Source: Clostridium pascui (GTDB lineage: Bacteria > Bacillota > Clostridia > Clostridiales > Clostridiaceae). Taken from it: a DNA stretch of 64,000 nt. A model generated the notes under the pieces. That model ran no database searches, had not been told where the DNA came from, and saw only the letters and a list, made by a program, of their open reading frames with translations. The translations under genes and the position numbers were made by a program. The stretch lies in the NCBI RefSeq assembly GCF_016908015.1, contig NZ_JAFBDB010000004.1, forward strand, positions 326,627 through 390,626. Direction: 5' to 3'. This document shows, in pieces, positions 52,266 through 61,229 of the stretch (position 1 is its first letter; each line of letters opens with the position of its first letter).

Positions 52266-53585
52266 TTATTTTATTATTTCTTGCTTAGTTCCTCTGTTTA
52301 ATGTATTTTCATAATCTATAAAATTATAAACATCTTCTACAAATAATTCACTGAAGCCTTTAAGTTCATCAAGAGTTAGTTCTTCTATGGCTCTATTTTC
52401 TTTCTCACAATAAAGAACTATTTCACCTATTACTTTATGAGCATCCCTAAATGCCATTCCCTTACCTACCAAGTAATCTGCTGCTTCTGTAGCATTTAAG
52501 AATCCAGCTTTAACAGCCTTTATGGTATTTTCTTTCTTAACTTTTAAACTTCCAAGCATTCCATCCATTACTTTTATGCACGCAAGTACAGTATCTAATG
52601 CATCAAAAAATCCTTCTTTGTCTTCTTGCATATCTTTATTATAAGCAAGAGGAATTCCTTTCATTGTAGTTAAAATTCTAACTAAGCTTCCGTATACTCT
52701 TCCAGTTTTACCCCTTATAAGTTCTGCAGCATCAGGATTTTTCTTTTGAGGCATGATAGAACTTCCTGTGGAGAATTCATCACTGATTTGTATAAAGTTA
52801 AATTCCTTACTGCTCCAAAGTATAAGTTCTTCACTTAATCTACTTAAGTGCATCATTATTATAGAAAAAGCACTAGTAAGTTCTATTACAAAATCTCTGT
52901 CACTTACCCCATCCATAAAGTTATCGACTGGCTTATTAAAGCCTAATTCTTTTGCGGTAAATTCTCTATCTGTGCTATAGGTCGTTCCTGCTAATGCACA
53001 GCACCCAAGTGGGCTTTCGTTCATTATTTCTATTGCATTTTCTATTCTTTTCTTATCTCTTGAAAGCATTTGGTAATATGTCATTATGTGATATTTAAAC
53101 GTTACTACTTGTGCTCTTTGAAGATGAGTATATCCAGGCATTATAACTTCATTTTCCTTACCCACTCTTAAAATAGTTTGTTGAAGAGATTCTATATACT
53201 TTATTACTTCCTTACTCTTTTTTATGCTATAAAGTCTTAAATCCACTGCTACCTGGTCATTTCTACTTCTTGCTGTATGAAGCTTCTTTCCAAATTCTCC
53301 TATGCGCTTTGTTAAATTCATTTCTACAAAGCTATGTATGTCTTCATAGTCACCTTCTATTATAAGCTTACTTTCTTCAATATCTGTAAGTATTGAAGAA
53401 AGCCCCTCTATAATTTTATCTCTTTCTTCTTCTGTCAATATATCACACTTAGCAAGCATTTTTACATGTGCTATACTTCCTGTTATATCCTCTTTATATA
53501 ATCTTTTATCAAAACTCAGTGAGCTATTAAAGTCCTCCATAAGTTTACTTTCTTCTGTTTCAAATCTTCCGCCCCAAAGCTTCAT
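52266..53585 (-). CDS. argH: Argininosuccinate lyase
   Basis: 439 residues, normal length. Fumarase/aspartase superfamily with LWGGRF at the N-terminus, TARSRNDQVAVDLRLY, PGYTHLQRAQ, and the signature loop GSSIMPQKKNPD with the catalytic serine. Cleaves argininosuccinate to arginine and fumarate. It follows argG on the same strand, but a hairpin lies between them, so it may be partly independent. Confidence 0.97.
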   Translation of the reverse strand: MKLWGGRFETEESKLMEDFNSSLSFDKRLYKEDITGSIAHVKMLAKCDILTEEERDKIIEGLSSILTDIEESKLIIEGDYEDIHSFVEMNLTKRIGEFGKKLHTARSRNDQVAVDLRLYSIKKSKEVIKYIESLQQTILRVGKENEVIMPGYTHLQRAQVVTFKYHIMTYYQMLSRDKKRIENAIEIMNESPLGCCALAGTTYSTDREFTAKELGFNKPVDNFMDGVSDRDFVIELTSAFSIIMMHLSRLSEELILWSSKEFNFIQISDEFSTGSSIMPQKKNPDAAELIRGKTGRVYGSLVRILTTMKGIPLAYNKDMQEDKEGFFDALDTVLACIKVMDGMLGSLKVKKENTIKAVKAGFLNATEAADYLVGKGMAFRDAHKVIGEIVLYCEKENRAIEELTLDELKGFSELFVEDVYNFIDYENTLNRGTKQEIIK

Positions 53586-53628
53586 ATTTTTACTCCCTTC
53601 ATCTTTTAAAGTAATTTTTATAGAATAA

Positions 53629-53653
53629 AGGAAGCTTGCAATGCAAACTTCCT
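53629..53653 (-). terminator. Hairpin between argG and argH
   Basis: AGGAAG-c-TTGCA / TGCAA-a-CTTCCT stem with one mismatch, minus strand followed by TTTATTCTAT. Could terminate or attenuate argG transcription before argH. Confidence 0.6.
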
Positions 53654-53681
53654 AATTTTTATACATACTAATACATTTCAT

Positions 53682-53736
53682 TCTCTAGTCGCTAAAAGCA
53701 TTTACCATCACCTAGAGATTAGCAACTAACGACTAT
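53682..53736. repeat. Second copy of the TCGCTAAT palindrome family
   Basis: TCTCTAG pairs with CTAGAGA and TAGTCG with CGACTA. On the minus strand it reads TAGTCGTTAGTTGCTAATC, close to TAGTCGCTAATTGCTAA in the copy at 52130-52206. Confidence 0.5.
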
Positions 53737-53748
53737 TATCAATACTGA

Positions 53749-54951
53749 TTATTTATTACCGTTCTTAAGTGCTTTTATTCTATATGGTAATCCAAATAAT
53801 CTTATAAATCCACCTGCATCTTTGTGGCTATATAAATCACTAGCCCCGAAGGAAGATATATTCATATCATATAATGCATAAGGAGAAGTTACTCCAGCAT
53901 TTGTCACATTACCTTTGTAAAGTTTTAATTTTACATTTCCTGTAACATGTTCCTGAGTAGTATCTACAAAAGCATCTAAAGATTTTTTTAATGTAGTAAA
54001 CCATAATCCATTATAAACAAGTTCTGCATACTTTTGAGAAACTAATTGCTTATAGTGATATGTTTCTTTATCTAAAGTAAGTCTTTCAAGTTCCTTATGT
54101 GCCTTGTAAAGTATAGTTCCAGCAGGAGTTTCGTATATACCTCTTGATTTCATTCCTACAAGTCTATTTTCTAAAATATCTACTACTCCTACTCCGTTTT
54201 CTCCACCAATCTTGTTTAACATAGTTACAATCTCTACAGGAGATACAGTTTCTCCATTTACTTTTACAGGGATACCTTTTTCAAAAGATATTTCAACATA
54301 AGTAGGTTCATCTTTTGCCTTTTCAGCTGAAGTAATCATATCATACATTTCTGACTTATGTTCATTTGCTGGATCTTCTAAATCTCCACCTTCATGACTT
54401 GTATGCCATATATTTTTATCTACAGAATATATTTTTGCCTTAGTTACAGGTACTTCTACATTATGAGCTGTAGCATAATCTATAGCATCTTCTCTAGATG
54501 CTATATCCCATATTCTCCAAGGTGCTATAATTTCTATAGATGGATCGAAGGATGCAATTGCAACTTCAAATCTAACCTGGTCATTACCTTTACCAGTACA
54601 TCCATGACATATATATTTAGCTCCTTCTTTATGAGCAATTTCTACTAATTTTTTTGCCATTAAAGGTCTTGCAAATGAAGTTCCAAGTAAATAATCATCT
54701 TCATATACAGCCCCTGCTTTTAATGCTTTAAACACATAGTCTGAAACAAATTCTTCCTTTGCATCTTCAATATAAGCCTTTATTGCTCCTGTTCTTAAAG
54801 CCTTAGCTTCAACGTCTTCCATATTATCATCTTGACCTACGTTTATACATACTGCTATAACTTCTAGGTCATAATTTTCTTGAAGCCATGGAATTATTAT
54901 TGAAGTATCTAATCCTCCTGAATATGCTAAAACAACTTTTTCCTTATTCAT
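53749..54951 (-). CDS. argG: Argininosuccinate synthase
   Basis: 400 residues. ATP pyrophosphatase motif [15 protein letters not shown] at the N-terminus, [14 protein letters not shown], the citrulline/aspartate-binding segment [20 protein letters not shown] region, and [18 protein letters not shown]. Condenses citrulline and aspartate using ATP. GGGGGG precedes the start. Upstream DNA (54952-55063) is AT-rich with possible ARG-box half sites but no clear operator. Confidence 0.97.
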   Translation of the reverse strand: MNKEKVVLAYSGGLDTSIIIPWLQENYDLEVIAVCINVGQDDNMEDVEAKALRTGAIKAYIEDAKEEFVSDYVFKALKAGAVYEDDYLLGTSFARPLMAKKLVEIAHKEGAKYICHGCTGKGNDQVRFEVAIASFDPSIEIIAPWRIWDIASREDAIDYATAHNVEVPVTKAKIYSVDKNIWHTSHEGGDLEDPANEHKSEMYDMITSAEKAKDEPTYVEISFEKGIPVKVNGETVSPVEIVTMLNKIGGENGVGVVDILENRLVGMKSRGIYETPAGTILYKAHKELERLTLDKETYHYKQLVSQKYAELVYNGLWFTTLKKSLDAFVDTTQEHVTGNVKLKLYKGNVTNAGVTSPYALYDMNISSFGASDLYSHKDAGGFIRLFGLPYRIKALKNGNK

Positions 54952-55063
54952 TTAAAAGCCCCCCAATTTATTTATTAATATTTAAAATTCGAAACTTAAC
55001 AGAATTAATAACTATAAATTAAAAACATTTGCTATTAACTATAAAATTGTTACTTTGCCCCAA

Positions 55064-55795
55064 TTATATTACTTTCTTTAAAAATTCACGAGTTCTATCT
55101 TCTGCCGGATTTGTAAACATTTCTCCTGGTGTTCCTTCCTCTACGATTTTTCCACCATCCATAAATATTACCCTATCCGCTACATCCTTTGCAAATCCCA
55201 TTTCATGCGTTACAACTACCATAGTCATACCTTCTGACGCAAGTTCCTTCATAACATTTAAAACTTCTCCAACAAGTTCTGGGTCAAGTGCTGATGTAGG
55301 TTCATCAAATAGCATTATATCTGGTTCCATAGCAAGTGCTCTTGCTATAGCAACCCTTTGCTTTTGTCCACCGGATAATTTTGATGGATAATAATCCATC
55401 TTATCTGCAAGCCCAACCTTTGTTAAAAGTTTCTTGGCTCTTTCTTCTACAACCTTTTTGTCTTCCTTTTTCACTGTAATAGGTGCTTCCATTACATTTT
55501 GAATAGCTGTCATATGTGGGAAAAGATTAAAGTTCTGAAAAACCATTCCCATTTTTGTAGTTATTTTTCTTATAAGAGCCTTATCATTTTCCTTTAACTC
55601 TTCATCTTCAATTATTATCTTACCTTCATTTATTGTTTCTAAGTGATTTAAGCATCTTAAGAAGGTACTTTTCCCTGAACCTGAAGGTCCTATTATAACA
55701 AGCACTTCTCCCTTTGATACATTTACACTCAAATTTTCAAATACAGTTAAATCACCAAATCTTTTTGTGACATTTTTAGCTTCAATCATGTACAT
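55064..55795 (-). CDS. Polar amino acid ABC transporter ATP-binding protein
   Basis: 243 residues, GlnQ/ArtP type. Walker [17 protein letters not shown]-loop [12 protein letters not shown], signature [16 protein letters not shown], Walker [14 protein letters not shown], switch His in [17 protein letters not shown]. Drives import together with the permease encoded 15 bases upstream. Substrate is a polar amino acid; neighbouring arg genes hint at arginine or a relative (weak inference). Confidence 0.95.
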   Translation of the reverse strand: MYMIEAKNVTKRFGDLTVFENLSVNVSKGEVLVIIGPSGSGKSTFLRCLNHLETINEGKIIIEDEELKENDKALIRKITTKMGMVFQNFNLFPHMTAIQNVMEAPITVKKEDKKVVEERAKKLLTKVGLADKMDYYPSKLSGGQKQRVAIARALAMEPDIMLFDEPTSALDPELVGEVLNVMKELASEGMTMVVVTHEMGFAKDVADRVIFMDGGKIVEEGTPGEMFTNPAEDRTREFLKKVI

Positions 55796-55810
55796 ATAAG
55801 AGCCCTCCTA

Positions 55811-56458
55811 TTAATATCTTGATAATTTCTTTTCCCAAACTGAGAATATTCCTGTAAATACAGTAGTTAATCCTAAATATATACATGCTGCAATAAAGAA
55901 TGGCTCCATTGGTCTAAAGTTTGAAGAATAAATCTGTTGTGCAGATCTCATAAGTTCAACCATTGCTATAGTTGAGACCAAAGAAGTATCCTTAAGCATT
56001 GTTATAAATTCATTTCCTACTGGTGGTAATAATACTCTTATAGTCTGAGGTAAAATTACTCTTATCATGGTTTGGGCATAAGTAAATCCTAATGCCTTAC
56101 ATGCTTCAAATTGCCCTTTATCTACTGAAATTATACCACCTCTTATTATTTCTGCCATATATGCACCTGAGTTCAAGCTTAATCCAATTATCGCTGCACT
56201 CATCGGCTCTAGCTCAATTCCTACAAATGGTAATCCATAGTAAAAGAAGAACAATTGTAATAGCATTGGAGTTCCTCTTATAATCCATGTATAAAATGAA
56301 GCTATGACATTTATAAATGGATTTTTAGTTAGTTTCAATAATGCTACAATTATACCTATTAGTGTACCCAATACTACTGATATAACTGTCAATTCTATAG
56401 TTATACCTGTAGCTTTAACAAGTACGGGAAATATCTCCTTTAATAAATTAATTTCCAA
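55811..56458 (-). CDS. Polar amino acid ABC transporter permease
   Basis: 215 residues, TTG start with GGGGG in front. HisM/GlnP-type permease: IELTVISVVLGTLIGIIVALLKLT, YTWIIRGTPMLLQLFFFYYGLP, and the EAA loop EACKALGFTYAQTMIRVILPQTIRVLLPPVGNEFI that contacts the ATPase. Five membrane segments. Lies between the binding protein and ATPase genes in one operon; only one permease, so it probably works as a homodimer. Confidence 0.94.
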   Translation of the reverse strand: MEINLLKEIFPVLVKATGITIELTVISVVLGTLIGIIVALLKLTKNPFINVIASFYTWIIRGTPMLLQLFFFYYGLPFVGIELEPMSAAIIGLSLNSGAYMAEIIRGGIISVDKGQFEACKALGFTYAQTMIRVILPQTIRVLLPPVGNEFITMLKDTSLVSTIAMVELMRSAQQIYSSNFRPMEPFFIAACIYLGLTTVFTGIFSVWEKKLSRY

Positions 56459-56482
56459 TGTTTTAGACCCCCTAATAAAATG

Positions 56483-57280
56483 TTATTTATATATATCTTC
56501 TCCAAACCACTTCTCTGATAACTTAGACATTGTTCCATCTGCCTTAAGTTCATTTACAGCCTTTTGAACTGCCTCTTGTAATTCTTTTTCACCCTTTTTA
56601 AATGCAATTCCAATTGGCTCTTGATCTAGTACAACAGCTACTTCAAATTTATCTTTTTCTTTTGATAAATAATATCTTCCAACAAACTCATCTACAACTA
56701 CTGCACTAAGTCTTCCTATTTCAAGATCGTGGAATGGTTGAGTTGCTTTATCATAAGTTTTTATTTCTTTGATTCCCTCAACTTTTTTTGCCGCTTCTTC
56801 TCCAGTTGTTCCAAGCTGAGCGCCTACAACCTTACCCTTTAAATCATTAACACTTTTTATATCTGTAGTACCCTTTTTAACTACAATTACCTGACCACCT
56901 TTAACATATGGCTCGGAAAAATCAACTTCCTGTGCTCTTTTTTCTGTAATACTTATAGCTGAAATTCCCACATCAAATTTCCCTGCATTAAGTGCCATTG
57001 TAAGGCCGCCAAATTCGGTTAAAATAAAATCTGCTTCAACGCCCAATTTTTTTGCTATTTCTTTTGATAAGTCAATATCAAATCCAACTAATTCGTTTTT
57101 GCTATCTCTAAACTCTAATGGTGGATATGTGTCCTCAAGTCCTATTCTAAGTTTTTTTGCTGTCTTGACAGTTTCCAATGCATTTGCTGCTTTCTTTTCT
57201 TCAGTTTTTCCGCATCCAGCAAATATCGCTCCCGCCACTACCATACTTAAAACTAATGATAATATCTTTCTAGCTTTCAT
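56483..57280 (-). CDS. Amino acid ABC transporter substrate-binding lipoprotein (first, operon-linked)
   Basis: 265 residues. Lipoprotein signal (IFAGC, cysteine about residue 23) and a type II periplasmic-binding fold: LRIGLEDTYPPLEFRDSKNELVGFDIDL, FDVGISAISITEKRAQEVDFSEPY, GAQLGTTGE, and C-terminal ELKADGTMSKLSEKWFGEDIYK. Delivers a polar amino acid to the permease. A promoter (57316-57343) just upstream means it can be expressed separately from the second binding protein. Confidence 0.94.
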   Translation of the reverse strand: MKARKILSLVLSMVVAGAIFAGCGKTEEKKAANALETVKTAKKLRIGLEDTYPPLEFRDSKNELVGFDIDLSKEIAKKLGVEADFILTEFGGLTMALNAGKFDVGISAISITEKRAQEVDFSEPYVKGGQVIVVKKGTTDIKSVNDLKGKVVGAQLGTTGEEAAKKVEGIKEIKTYDKATQPFHDLEIGRLSAVVVDEFVGRYYLSKEKDKFEVAVVLDQEPIGIAFKKGEKELQEAVQKAVNELKADGTMSKLSEKWFGEDIYK

Positions 57281-57315
57281 TTTATTCTCTCCTTTTTAAT
57301 TTTTATTTAATTTTT

Positions 57316-57343
57316 ATTTTATGTATTATTTCTAATATTACAA
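57316..57343 (-). promoter_or_regulatory. Candidate internal promoter of the ABC operon
   Basis: Minus strand TTGTAA (57338-57343), 16-bp spacer, TAAAAT (57316-57321), between the two binding protein genes. Confidence 0.5.
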
Positions 57344-57351
57344 CATATTTA

Positions 57352-57402
57352 AAACTTTGTTAATATTAATTGTTTAATAAACAGTCATTATTAACAAAGT
57401 TT
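57352..57402. repeat. 14-bp inverted repeat upstream of the internal promoter
   Basis: AAACTTTGTTAATA (57352-57365) and TATTAACAAAGTTT (57389-57402) with a 23-base spacer. Could be an operator or leader structure. The TTGTTAAT half resembles half a Rex site, but the full Rex spacing is absent. Confidence 0.5.
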
Positions 57403-57413
57403 TTTACAGTAGC

Positions 57414-57442
57414 TATCCCTGTGCATTGGAAACACAGGGATA
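57414..57442 (-). terminator. Terminator after the second binding protein gene
   Basis: 10-bp perfect stem TATCCCTGTG/CACAGGGATA, 9-base loop, 30 bases past the stop codon; separates the two binding protein genes. Confidence 0.65.
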
Positions 57443-57471
57443 ACTTATATAATTATTATAAAAGGGGTCTG

Positions 57472-58293
57472 CTAATTTTTATATATATCAAATCCAAACC
57501 ATTTTTCTGATAACTTAGACATTGTTCCATCTGCTTTTAATTCATCTAATGCTTTCTGTACTGCATCTCTAAGGTGAGTATCTTCTTTTCTAAAACCTAT
57601 TCCTACAGGTTCCTGAGAAAGCTTAGCATCAAGTATAACTAGTTCGTCTCCCTTTTTCTTTAGGTAAAAACCGCCTACCTGACCATCTGCAATTACTGCA
57701 TCTACTCTTCCTACAGTCAAGTCGTTAAAAGCCTCTGTTACTCCATCATATTTTTTAAGCTCTTTTATACCTTCTATTTTATTTGCTGCCATTTCTCCAG
57801 TAGTTCCTAATTGAACTCCTATTGTCTTACCTTTTAAGTCTTCAGCAGTTTTTATGCTAGTATTTCCATTTTTAACTACTATTCTTTGTCCACCTACTAT
57901 ATATGGCTCAGAGAAATTTATTTCCTGCTTTCTAGCATCTGTTATAGTCATACAAGAAAGAATCATATCAAACTTTTTAGACTTTAATGAAAGTATTATT
58001 CCCTTCCAATCATTTGTTTTAACTTCTACTTTCACGCCTAGCTTCTTTCCTATTTCTTGACCTAAATCAATATCAAAGCCAACTAATTTCTGACTTTCAT
58101 CTCTAAACTCCATTGGCGGATATGTGTCATTAAGTCCCATAGTAAGTACTCCAGCCTTTTGAACTCTTTCTAATGAATTTAAGTTTTCAGCACTCTTTGC
58201 CCCTTGAGTACTTTGAGTTTTTTGGCATGCTGCAAGCACACCTCCTGCAAGAACGATAGTACATAAAAGACTTATAATTTTCTTAATTTTCAT
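57472..58293 (-). CDS. Amino acid ABC transporter substrate-binding lipoprotein (second)
   Basis: 273 residues from the ATG at 58291-58293 (AAGGAG, 9-base spacing). Lipobox VLAAC, then the same fold and near-identical motif order as its neighbour (LTMGLNDTYPPMEFRDESQKLVGFDIDL, FDMILSCMTITDARKQEINFSEPY, GVQLGTTGE, ELKADGTMSKLSEKWFGFDIYKN). Clearly a tandem duplicate that has diverged. It has a good promoter (58335-58363) and a terminator, so it may be made in excess and offer a second specificity to the same permease. Confidence 0.93.
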   Translation of the reverse strand: MKIKKIISLLCTIVLAGGVLAACQKTQSTQGAKSAENLNSLERVQKAGVLTMGLNDTYPPMEFRDESQKLVGFDIDLGQEIGKKLGVKVEVKTNDWKGIILSLKSKKFDMILSCMTITDARKQEINFSEPYIVGGQRIVVKNGNTSIKTAEDLKGKTIGVQLGTTGEMAANKIEGIKELKKYDGVTEAFNDLTVGRVDAVIADGQVGGFYLKKKGDELVILDAKLSQEPVGIGFRKEDTHLRDAVQKALDELKADGTMSKLSEKWFGFDIYKN

Positions 58294-58334
58294 TGCCCCC
58301 AACTCCTTATTTGTATTGCCCTCTTATGATAAAG

Positions 58335-58363
58335 ATTATACATTTATATTCATATTTATGCAA
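58335..58363 (-). promoter_or_regulatory. Promoter of the second binding protein gene
   Basis: Minus strand TTGCAT (58358-58363), 17-bp spacer, TATAAT (58335-58340). The spacer holds ATGAATAT-like ARG-box half-site sequence. From 58364 to 58545 I see nothing further that I can name. Confidence 0.65.
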
Positions 58364-58549
58364 TACCTTTTCTAAAAATTTAAAAATATTTTTTTTGGTT
58401 AGATAACTTATTTATTTGCCTCATATTCCTTTATCCCCAGTGGAGTCATTTACCTTTATGTTTACAGTATCCTAGATTTAATTTTTTGTGGCTTTTTCAA
58501 ACTTTTCAGATAAATCATGAATATTTATACATACATGCATAAATAAAAA

Positions 58550-58579
58550 CTCTCTACACAAAACAGTTTCTATAGAGAG
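58550..58579 (-). terminator. Terminator of the 148-residue coiled-coil gene
   Basis: CTCTCTA/TAGAGAG stem, 16-base loop, minus strand followed by TTTTTATTTATGC. Confidence 0.6.
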
Positions 58580-58640
58580 CTTAACAATTTTTTATATTAA
58601 ATTAATCCTTAGATATATTTATAACTTTAATATCAGCTTA

Positions 58641-59087
58641 TTACTTGCTAAAATATAGTTTTGCTTTGATTAAATTACTTTCAATTCTAGTTACTACTAT
58701 GCTATATGGATGCCCCTTCAAAAGGCTTTTTAAAGACTTACTCTTAAAACTTTCTATAGTTTTAAGTTCAGTACCATCCTTTAATGTTACAACTAAAAAA
58801 TTTTCCCTTGTTTTTATATAAAGATTATCCCACTCTTTTACATTATAATTTTTATTTACTATAGAAAATATTAAACCATTCTTTAATATAACTTCTTTTA
58901 ATCTAAAATATCTCTTATCTAATTCTTCATTTTCTTTTTGAAGTTTACTCATCTCAGTTTCTTTCTTTAATATATCAGCTTTCAAATCATTTATAGACTT
59001 TAAATACTTCTCTATATTTTTTTCACTATTTAAAATGGATTTCTCTTTCTTTTTACGTAAATGTTCTATTAATTTGTTCTCACTCAT
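58641..59087 (-). CDS. Hypothetical coiled-coil protein
   Basis: 148 residues. Residues 1-65 are strongly coiled-coil (KKKEKSILNSEKNIEKYLKS…EMSKLQKENEELDKR); the remainder is a small mixed alpha-beta domain (LIFSIVNKNYNVKEWDNLYI…VVTLKDGTELKTIESF…YSIVVTRIESNLIKAKLYF). Soluble, no signal. AAGGGG before the ATG. Divergent, with a 70-base shared gap, from another short coiled-coil gene. No family recognised. Confidence 0.7.
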   Translation of the reverse strand: MSENKLIEHLRKKKEKSILNSEKNIEKYLKSINDLKADILKKETEMSKLQKENEELDKRYFRLKEVILKNGLIFSIVNKNYNVKEWDNLYIKTRENFLVVTLKDGTELKTIESFKSKSLKSLLKGHPYSIVVTRIESNLIKAKLYFSK

Positions 59088-59157
59088 AACTTTCCCCTTG
59101 GTATATAATAATTTTTCCTATAAAATATATATATGAACATGAAATGAGGTATTTGTA

Positions 59158-59472
59158 ATGAAAAAAAGATTGTATATAATTATAGACGTTATTTATAATT
59201 CTTTTCAAAAAGCTCAATATTTAATAAGAAAATCTTTAATGCAAATAGGAAATAAAATAAATACTTTTAGAAACAAAAGCGAACTAATAAATGCTAGCTA
59301 CAATTCATTAATTGCAGAAAAACAAGCTATGGAAAAAAGTTTATTATCAGAGTTAAATTCCTTAAAGGAAACTGATAATAAACTTATACTACAAATTAAA
59401 GAATATAAATTTAAAAATGAAAATCTTAAAAAGGATATAGAAGTTCTTCAAGAAATGTTTTTTTCTAAATAG
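59158..59472 (+). CDS. Hypothetical short coiled-coil protein
   Basis: 104 residues. N-terminal basic/hydrophobic stretch (KKRLYIIIDVIYNSFQKAQYLIRK) that could be an amphipathic membrane helix, then a continuous coiled coil (LINASYNSLIAEKQAMEKSLLSELNSL…KNENLKKDIEVLQEMF). GAGGT before the ATG. The stop overlaps the end of plsC by 8 bases on the other strand. Possibly partners the divergent coiled-coil protein. Confidence 0.6.
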   Translation: MKKRLYIIIDVIYNSFQKAQYLIRKSLMQIGNKINTFRNKSELINASYNSLIAEKQAMEKSLLSELNSLKETDNKLILQIKEYKFKNENLKKDIEVLQEMFFSK

Positions 59473-60193
59473 GCTTATTTTTATCTAAGCTTTCTTTAAT
59501 TATTTCTTTAATTTTTTCTGATAAATTGTTTTGTTCTTCACGAGATAAAGTGCTTGGATTTATAGGCTTGTTTATTATTAAATTTACCTCTGCACTCTTT
59601 ATTTTATTTTTAGGGTTGCCCTCCATGCATTTATAAGTTCCATCTATAGCTATTGGTACAATTGGAACTTCTGCCTTTATTCCAAGTTTCATACTGCCTT
59701 TTTTAAATTCCCCTAATGAAGGTCCCTTACTTCTAGTTCCTTCAGGAAATATAACCATTGAGTATCCGTTTTTTAAGTTTTCTATGCCTTCATTTATAGA
59801 CTTTATTGACTCTCTTACATTACTTCTATCCATAAATACGCAATGAATTTCCTTCATCCAATCACTTATAATGGTATGTTTCTCCATCTCCTTTTTTGCA
59901 ATGAATCCCATAGGCTTTTTTATTCCTGCAAGTATTAATGGAATATCTAAAAGACTTTGATGATTACCTACATATAAACAACTACCTTCCGGTAAGTTTT
60001 CTATTCCCTTTATATTTACTTTCATACCTACTTTATCAATTATAAATTTTGCCCAGTTAACAGCATAGTTATATACTAATTCTTCTGCTGCCTTTTCTCC
60101 TTTTTCCTTCTTTATTTTTTTTAAACTATTCCTTTTCAATAACAATCTTGCCATATATACTCCAAATTGAAGATATAGCCATAAATTTTTCAT
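59465..60193 (-). CDS. plsC: 1-acyl-sn-glycerol-3-phosphate acyltransferase
   Basis: 242 residues. Acyltransferase motif I NHQSLLDIP (H-x4-D), motif II region CVFMDRSNVRES, motif III FPEGTRSKGPSLGEFKKG, motif IV VPIVPIAIDG. N-terminal hydrophobic segment for membrane association. Acylates lysophosphatidate to phosphatidate in phospholipid synthesis. Good AGAGGAG. Monocistronic. Confidence 0.94.
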   Translation of the reverse strand: MKNLWLYLQFGVYMARLLLKRNSLKKIKKEKGEKAAEELVYNYAVNWAKFIIDKVGMKVNIKGIENLPEGSCLYVGNHQSLLDIPLILAGIKKPMGFIAKKEMEKHTIISDWMKEIHCVFMDRSNVRESIKSINEGIENLKNGYSMVIFPEGTRSKGPSLGEFKKGSMKLGIKAEVPIVPIAIDGTYKCMEGNPKNKIKSAEVNLIINKPINPSTLSREEQNNLSEKIKEIIKESLDKNKPI

Positions 60194-60374
60194 GTAATTT
60201 CACTCCTCTGTAAATATTGCAATTATCACATGACTACCCACCTTAGTAGCTCCATATAATTTAAGCTTCACTTTATATTATAACACAAAGTATTATATTT
60301 CTCCTATTGGTTATAATCATTAATAATACGAGGCATTATTAATACTTTAGATTCTATGGTAAGGAGCCCTACAA

Positions 60375-61229
60375 ATGAAATCTTTTAAAAAATATAATCT
60401 AGTTATACTGCTATTAATTACTTTACTTTTAACTTCATGCAGTACAAGTATAAATACCTACAATAATGTTAATGACAATATACTAAAAGTACACTTTATA
60501 GATGTTGGTCAAGGTGATTCTATACTTCTTTCCTTTAATAATCATCATATGCTTATAGATTCAGGAACCTTGGAGTCAAGTGATAACTTAATAAAGTATC
60601 TAAAAAAAAATAACATAAAAAAATTTGATTATGTATTAGCTACTCATCCTCATGATGACCATATAGGAAGTATGAAATATATTATAAAAGATTTTAAAAT
60701 AGAAAATTTCTACGCTCCTAAAGCCGTAACTGAGGAAAACTCCTTTAAAGACATGGTAATTTACCTAAGGATTAAAAATTTAAAAATCAAAATAGCTAAG
60801 GATGAAGTAAATTTTAATTTGGGAAATCAAGTACATTGTGAAATGCTTTCTCCTATAAGAAGTGCTTATGATAATTTAAATAATTATTCTGCCGTACTTA
60901 AAGTCCGTTATGGAGATGTATCATTCCTATTTATGGGAGACGCGGAACTTGAAAGTGAGTTAGATATTTTAAATAAAAAAGCCGATGTGAAATCTACTGT
61001 ACTAAAGGTTGGTCACCATGGCAGCAATACTTCCACATCGGAATTATTTTTAAAAGAGGTTTCCCCTAGAATTGCTGTAATAAGCTGCGGGAAACATAAC
61101 ATGTTCAATCATCCTTCTAAAGATATATTAAAAAAGCTTATAAACCTTAATGTAAAAATCTATAGAACAGATATAGATGGAACTGTCGTACTTATTACAA
61201 ATGGTAAAACTATATCAAAGTTATATTAA
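60375..61229 (+). CDS. ComEC/Rec2-like MBL-fold lipoprotein
   Basis: 284 residues. Lipoprotein signal LLTSC (cysteine near residue 21), then a compact MBL domain like the C-terminal part of ComEC: VHFIDVGQGDSILLSF, HPHDDHIGSM (metal motif), SAVLKVRYGDVSFLFMGDAE, VLKVGHHGSNTSTS and HNMFNHPS. Stand-alone secreted forms are common in clostridia and may act as extracellular nucleases or phosphodiesterases. An 8-bp inverted repeat (TTAATAAT…ATTATTAA, 60320-60342) upstream may be an operator. Convergent with the next gene. Confidence 0.87.
   Translation: MKSFKKYNLVILLLITLLLTSCSTSINTYNNVNDNILKVHFIDVGQGDSILLSFNNHHMLIDSGTLESSDNLIKYLKKNNIKKFDYVLATHPHDDHIGSMKYIIKDFKIENFYAPKAVTEENSFKDMVIYLRIKNLKIKIAKDEVNFNLGNQVHCEMLSPIRSAYDNLNNYSAVLKVRYGDVSFLFMGDAELESELDILNKKADVKSTVLKVGHHGSNTSTSELFLKEVSPRIAVISCGKHNMFNHPSKDILKKLINLNVKIYRTDIDGTVVLITNGKTISKLY

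Noticed and set aside
57352..57402. Rex-like half sites between the two binding protein genes
   Set aside because: The TTGTTAAT and ATTAACAA halves are 20-odd bases apart, far from the 4-base spacing of a Rex site.
58440..58480. Short minus-strand frame reading VNIKVNDSTGDKGI between terminator and promoter
   Set aside because: It looks vaguely protein-like, but is too short, has no start or binding site, and no family could be recognised.
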